Positions 13,917 to 14,369 of a stretch of 14,369 bases of DNA are shown piece by piece. Both the position numbers and the translations under genes were made by a program. How positions within the stretch are numbered: position 1 is the first letter of the stretch; every line of letters starts with the position of its first letter. The notes below the pieces were generated by a model. The model did no database searches and was not told where the DNA came from. It saw nothing but the letters and a program-made list of their open reading frames with translations. Source of the stretch: Balneola sp. (GTDB lineage: Bacteria; Bacteroidota; Rhodothermia; Balneolales; Balneolaceae); the NCBI GenBank assembly GCA_002730655.1, contig PCAT01000037.1:1-14369 (forward strand), in the 5' to 3' direction.

Positions 13917-14369
13917 TTAATAATGGCAACCCTGGCAGTATTGCGGGGGACTTACATTGTTTTTCTTTACCAATTCCGCACCTAAGAGAAGTTGGTCTTT
14001 AACTTCGTATCCCATGGTGGTTACTTCTTCTATTGGTCGTAAATACTTTTCCGGCTGTCTATGGCATTCCATACACCAGCTCATACTTAATGGTTCAGCT
14101 TGGTAGACTACCTCCATCTTATCAATACGGCCATGGCAACTCTCACAGGCTACTCCAACGTTTACGTGAGCTGCATGGTTGAAATAAGCATAGTCTGCCA
14201 AGTTGTGTACACGTACCCACTCCACAGCTTTACCCGTTTCCCAACTTTCACGTATGGGCGCTAGTTTTTCGCTGTTAGTTAAAATTTGATTGTGGCAATT
14301 CATACAGGTTTGGGTTGGAGGCACATTAGCTTGTTTGGAATCCCACACAGAAGTATGACAGTATTGGCA
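13917..14369 (-). CDS. actA: Alternative complex III subunit ActA, pentahaem cytochrome c (5' end outside window)
   Basis: The last 150 residues of ActA. The frame is open to the window edge, so the gene begins outside; a GTG at 14348 is internal because the codons before it encode another haem motif. Five CxxCH motifs are visible: CQYCH (first five residues at the edge), CMNCH, CESCH, CMECH and CQGCH, the last just before the stop. His-rich spacers such as FNHAAHVNVGVACESCH supply the second axial ligands. This is the class III/c7-like pentahaem cytochrome of ACIII, an electron wire on the periplasmic face between ActB/ActC and ActE. Five haems is the known number, so none is missing here. 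The N-terminal membrane helix should lie upstream. GC is 45-50% in sampled lines, higher than the next gene actB. Confidence 0.96.
   Translation of the reverse strand, partial: CQYCHTSVWDSKQANVPPTQTCMNCHNQILTNSEKLAPIRESWETGKAVEWVRVHNLADYAYFNHAAHVNVGVACESCHGRIDKMEVVYQAEPLSMSWCMECHRQPEKYLRPIEEVTTMGYEVKDQLLLGAELVKKNNVSPPQYCQGCHY

Noticed and set aside
14346..14348. GTG as the start of actA
   Set aside because: The same frame continues upstream to the window edge and encodes a further haem motif (CQYCH), so the start is outside.

Overview
The window is one long minus-strand gene block, read from right to left. It encodes the end of an aerobic respiratory chain: alternative complex III (ACIII, actABCDEF) followed by a caa3-type cytochrome c oxidase. 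The order is actA (5' end cut off by the right edge), actB, actC, actD, actE, actF, an unnamed 129-residue membrane protein, a SCO1/SenC copper chaperone, coxB, coxA, coxC, coxD, a metallo-beta-lactamase-fold hydrolase, and the start of a further membrane protein cut by the left edge. Gaps are mostly 0-80 bases, with several near-contacts or overlaps, so co-transcription is likely. I see no tRNA, rRNA, CRISPR array, insertion sequence or plus-strand gene. No intergenic stretch exceeds about 100 bases.

Organism: ACIII joined directly to SCO-coxBACD, a subunit II carrying a fused cytochrome c, and a YSHPAVY motif in subunit I (A2-type oxidase) together recall Rhodothermus marinus. Nearly all starts lack a Shine-Dalgarno sequence, as is usual in Bacteroidota. 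GC is moderate (about 45% in most of the block, hand-counted). A member of Rhodothermota/Balneolota or a nearby Bacteroidota lineage is the best guess; this is inference.

How the parts work together: ActC (and the related ActF) sit in the membrane and are expected to oxidise menaquinol. Electrons pass through ActB iron-sulfur clusters and/or the five haems of ActA to the lipoprotein cytochrome ActE. They then reach the cytochrome c domain and CuA of CoxB, and finally haem a and haem a3-CuB in CoxA, where oxygen is reduced and protons pumped. SCO loads CuA. Window total: eight c-type haem motifs (five in ActA, two in ActE, one in CoxB).

Most notable points: (1) ActE has two haem domains, and its C-terminal one is a close paralogue of the cytochrome c domain of CoxB, suggesting domain copying between complex III and complex IV. 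(2) A single-helix 129-residue protein of unknown function sits at the ACIII/oxidase junction. (3) The segment actB-actC-actD plus the 5' third of actE is clearly AT-richer (about 20-48% in sampled lines, mostly near 30%) than actA on one side and everything downstream on the other (about 43-52%). This looks like a mosaic operon with a breakpoint inside actE near its first haem motif. (4) ActB carries an Arg-Lys instead of Arg-Arg Tat motif plus a lipobox.
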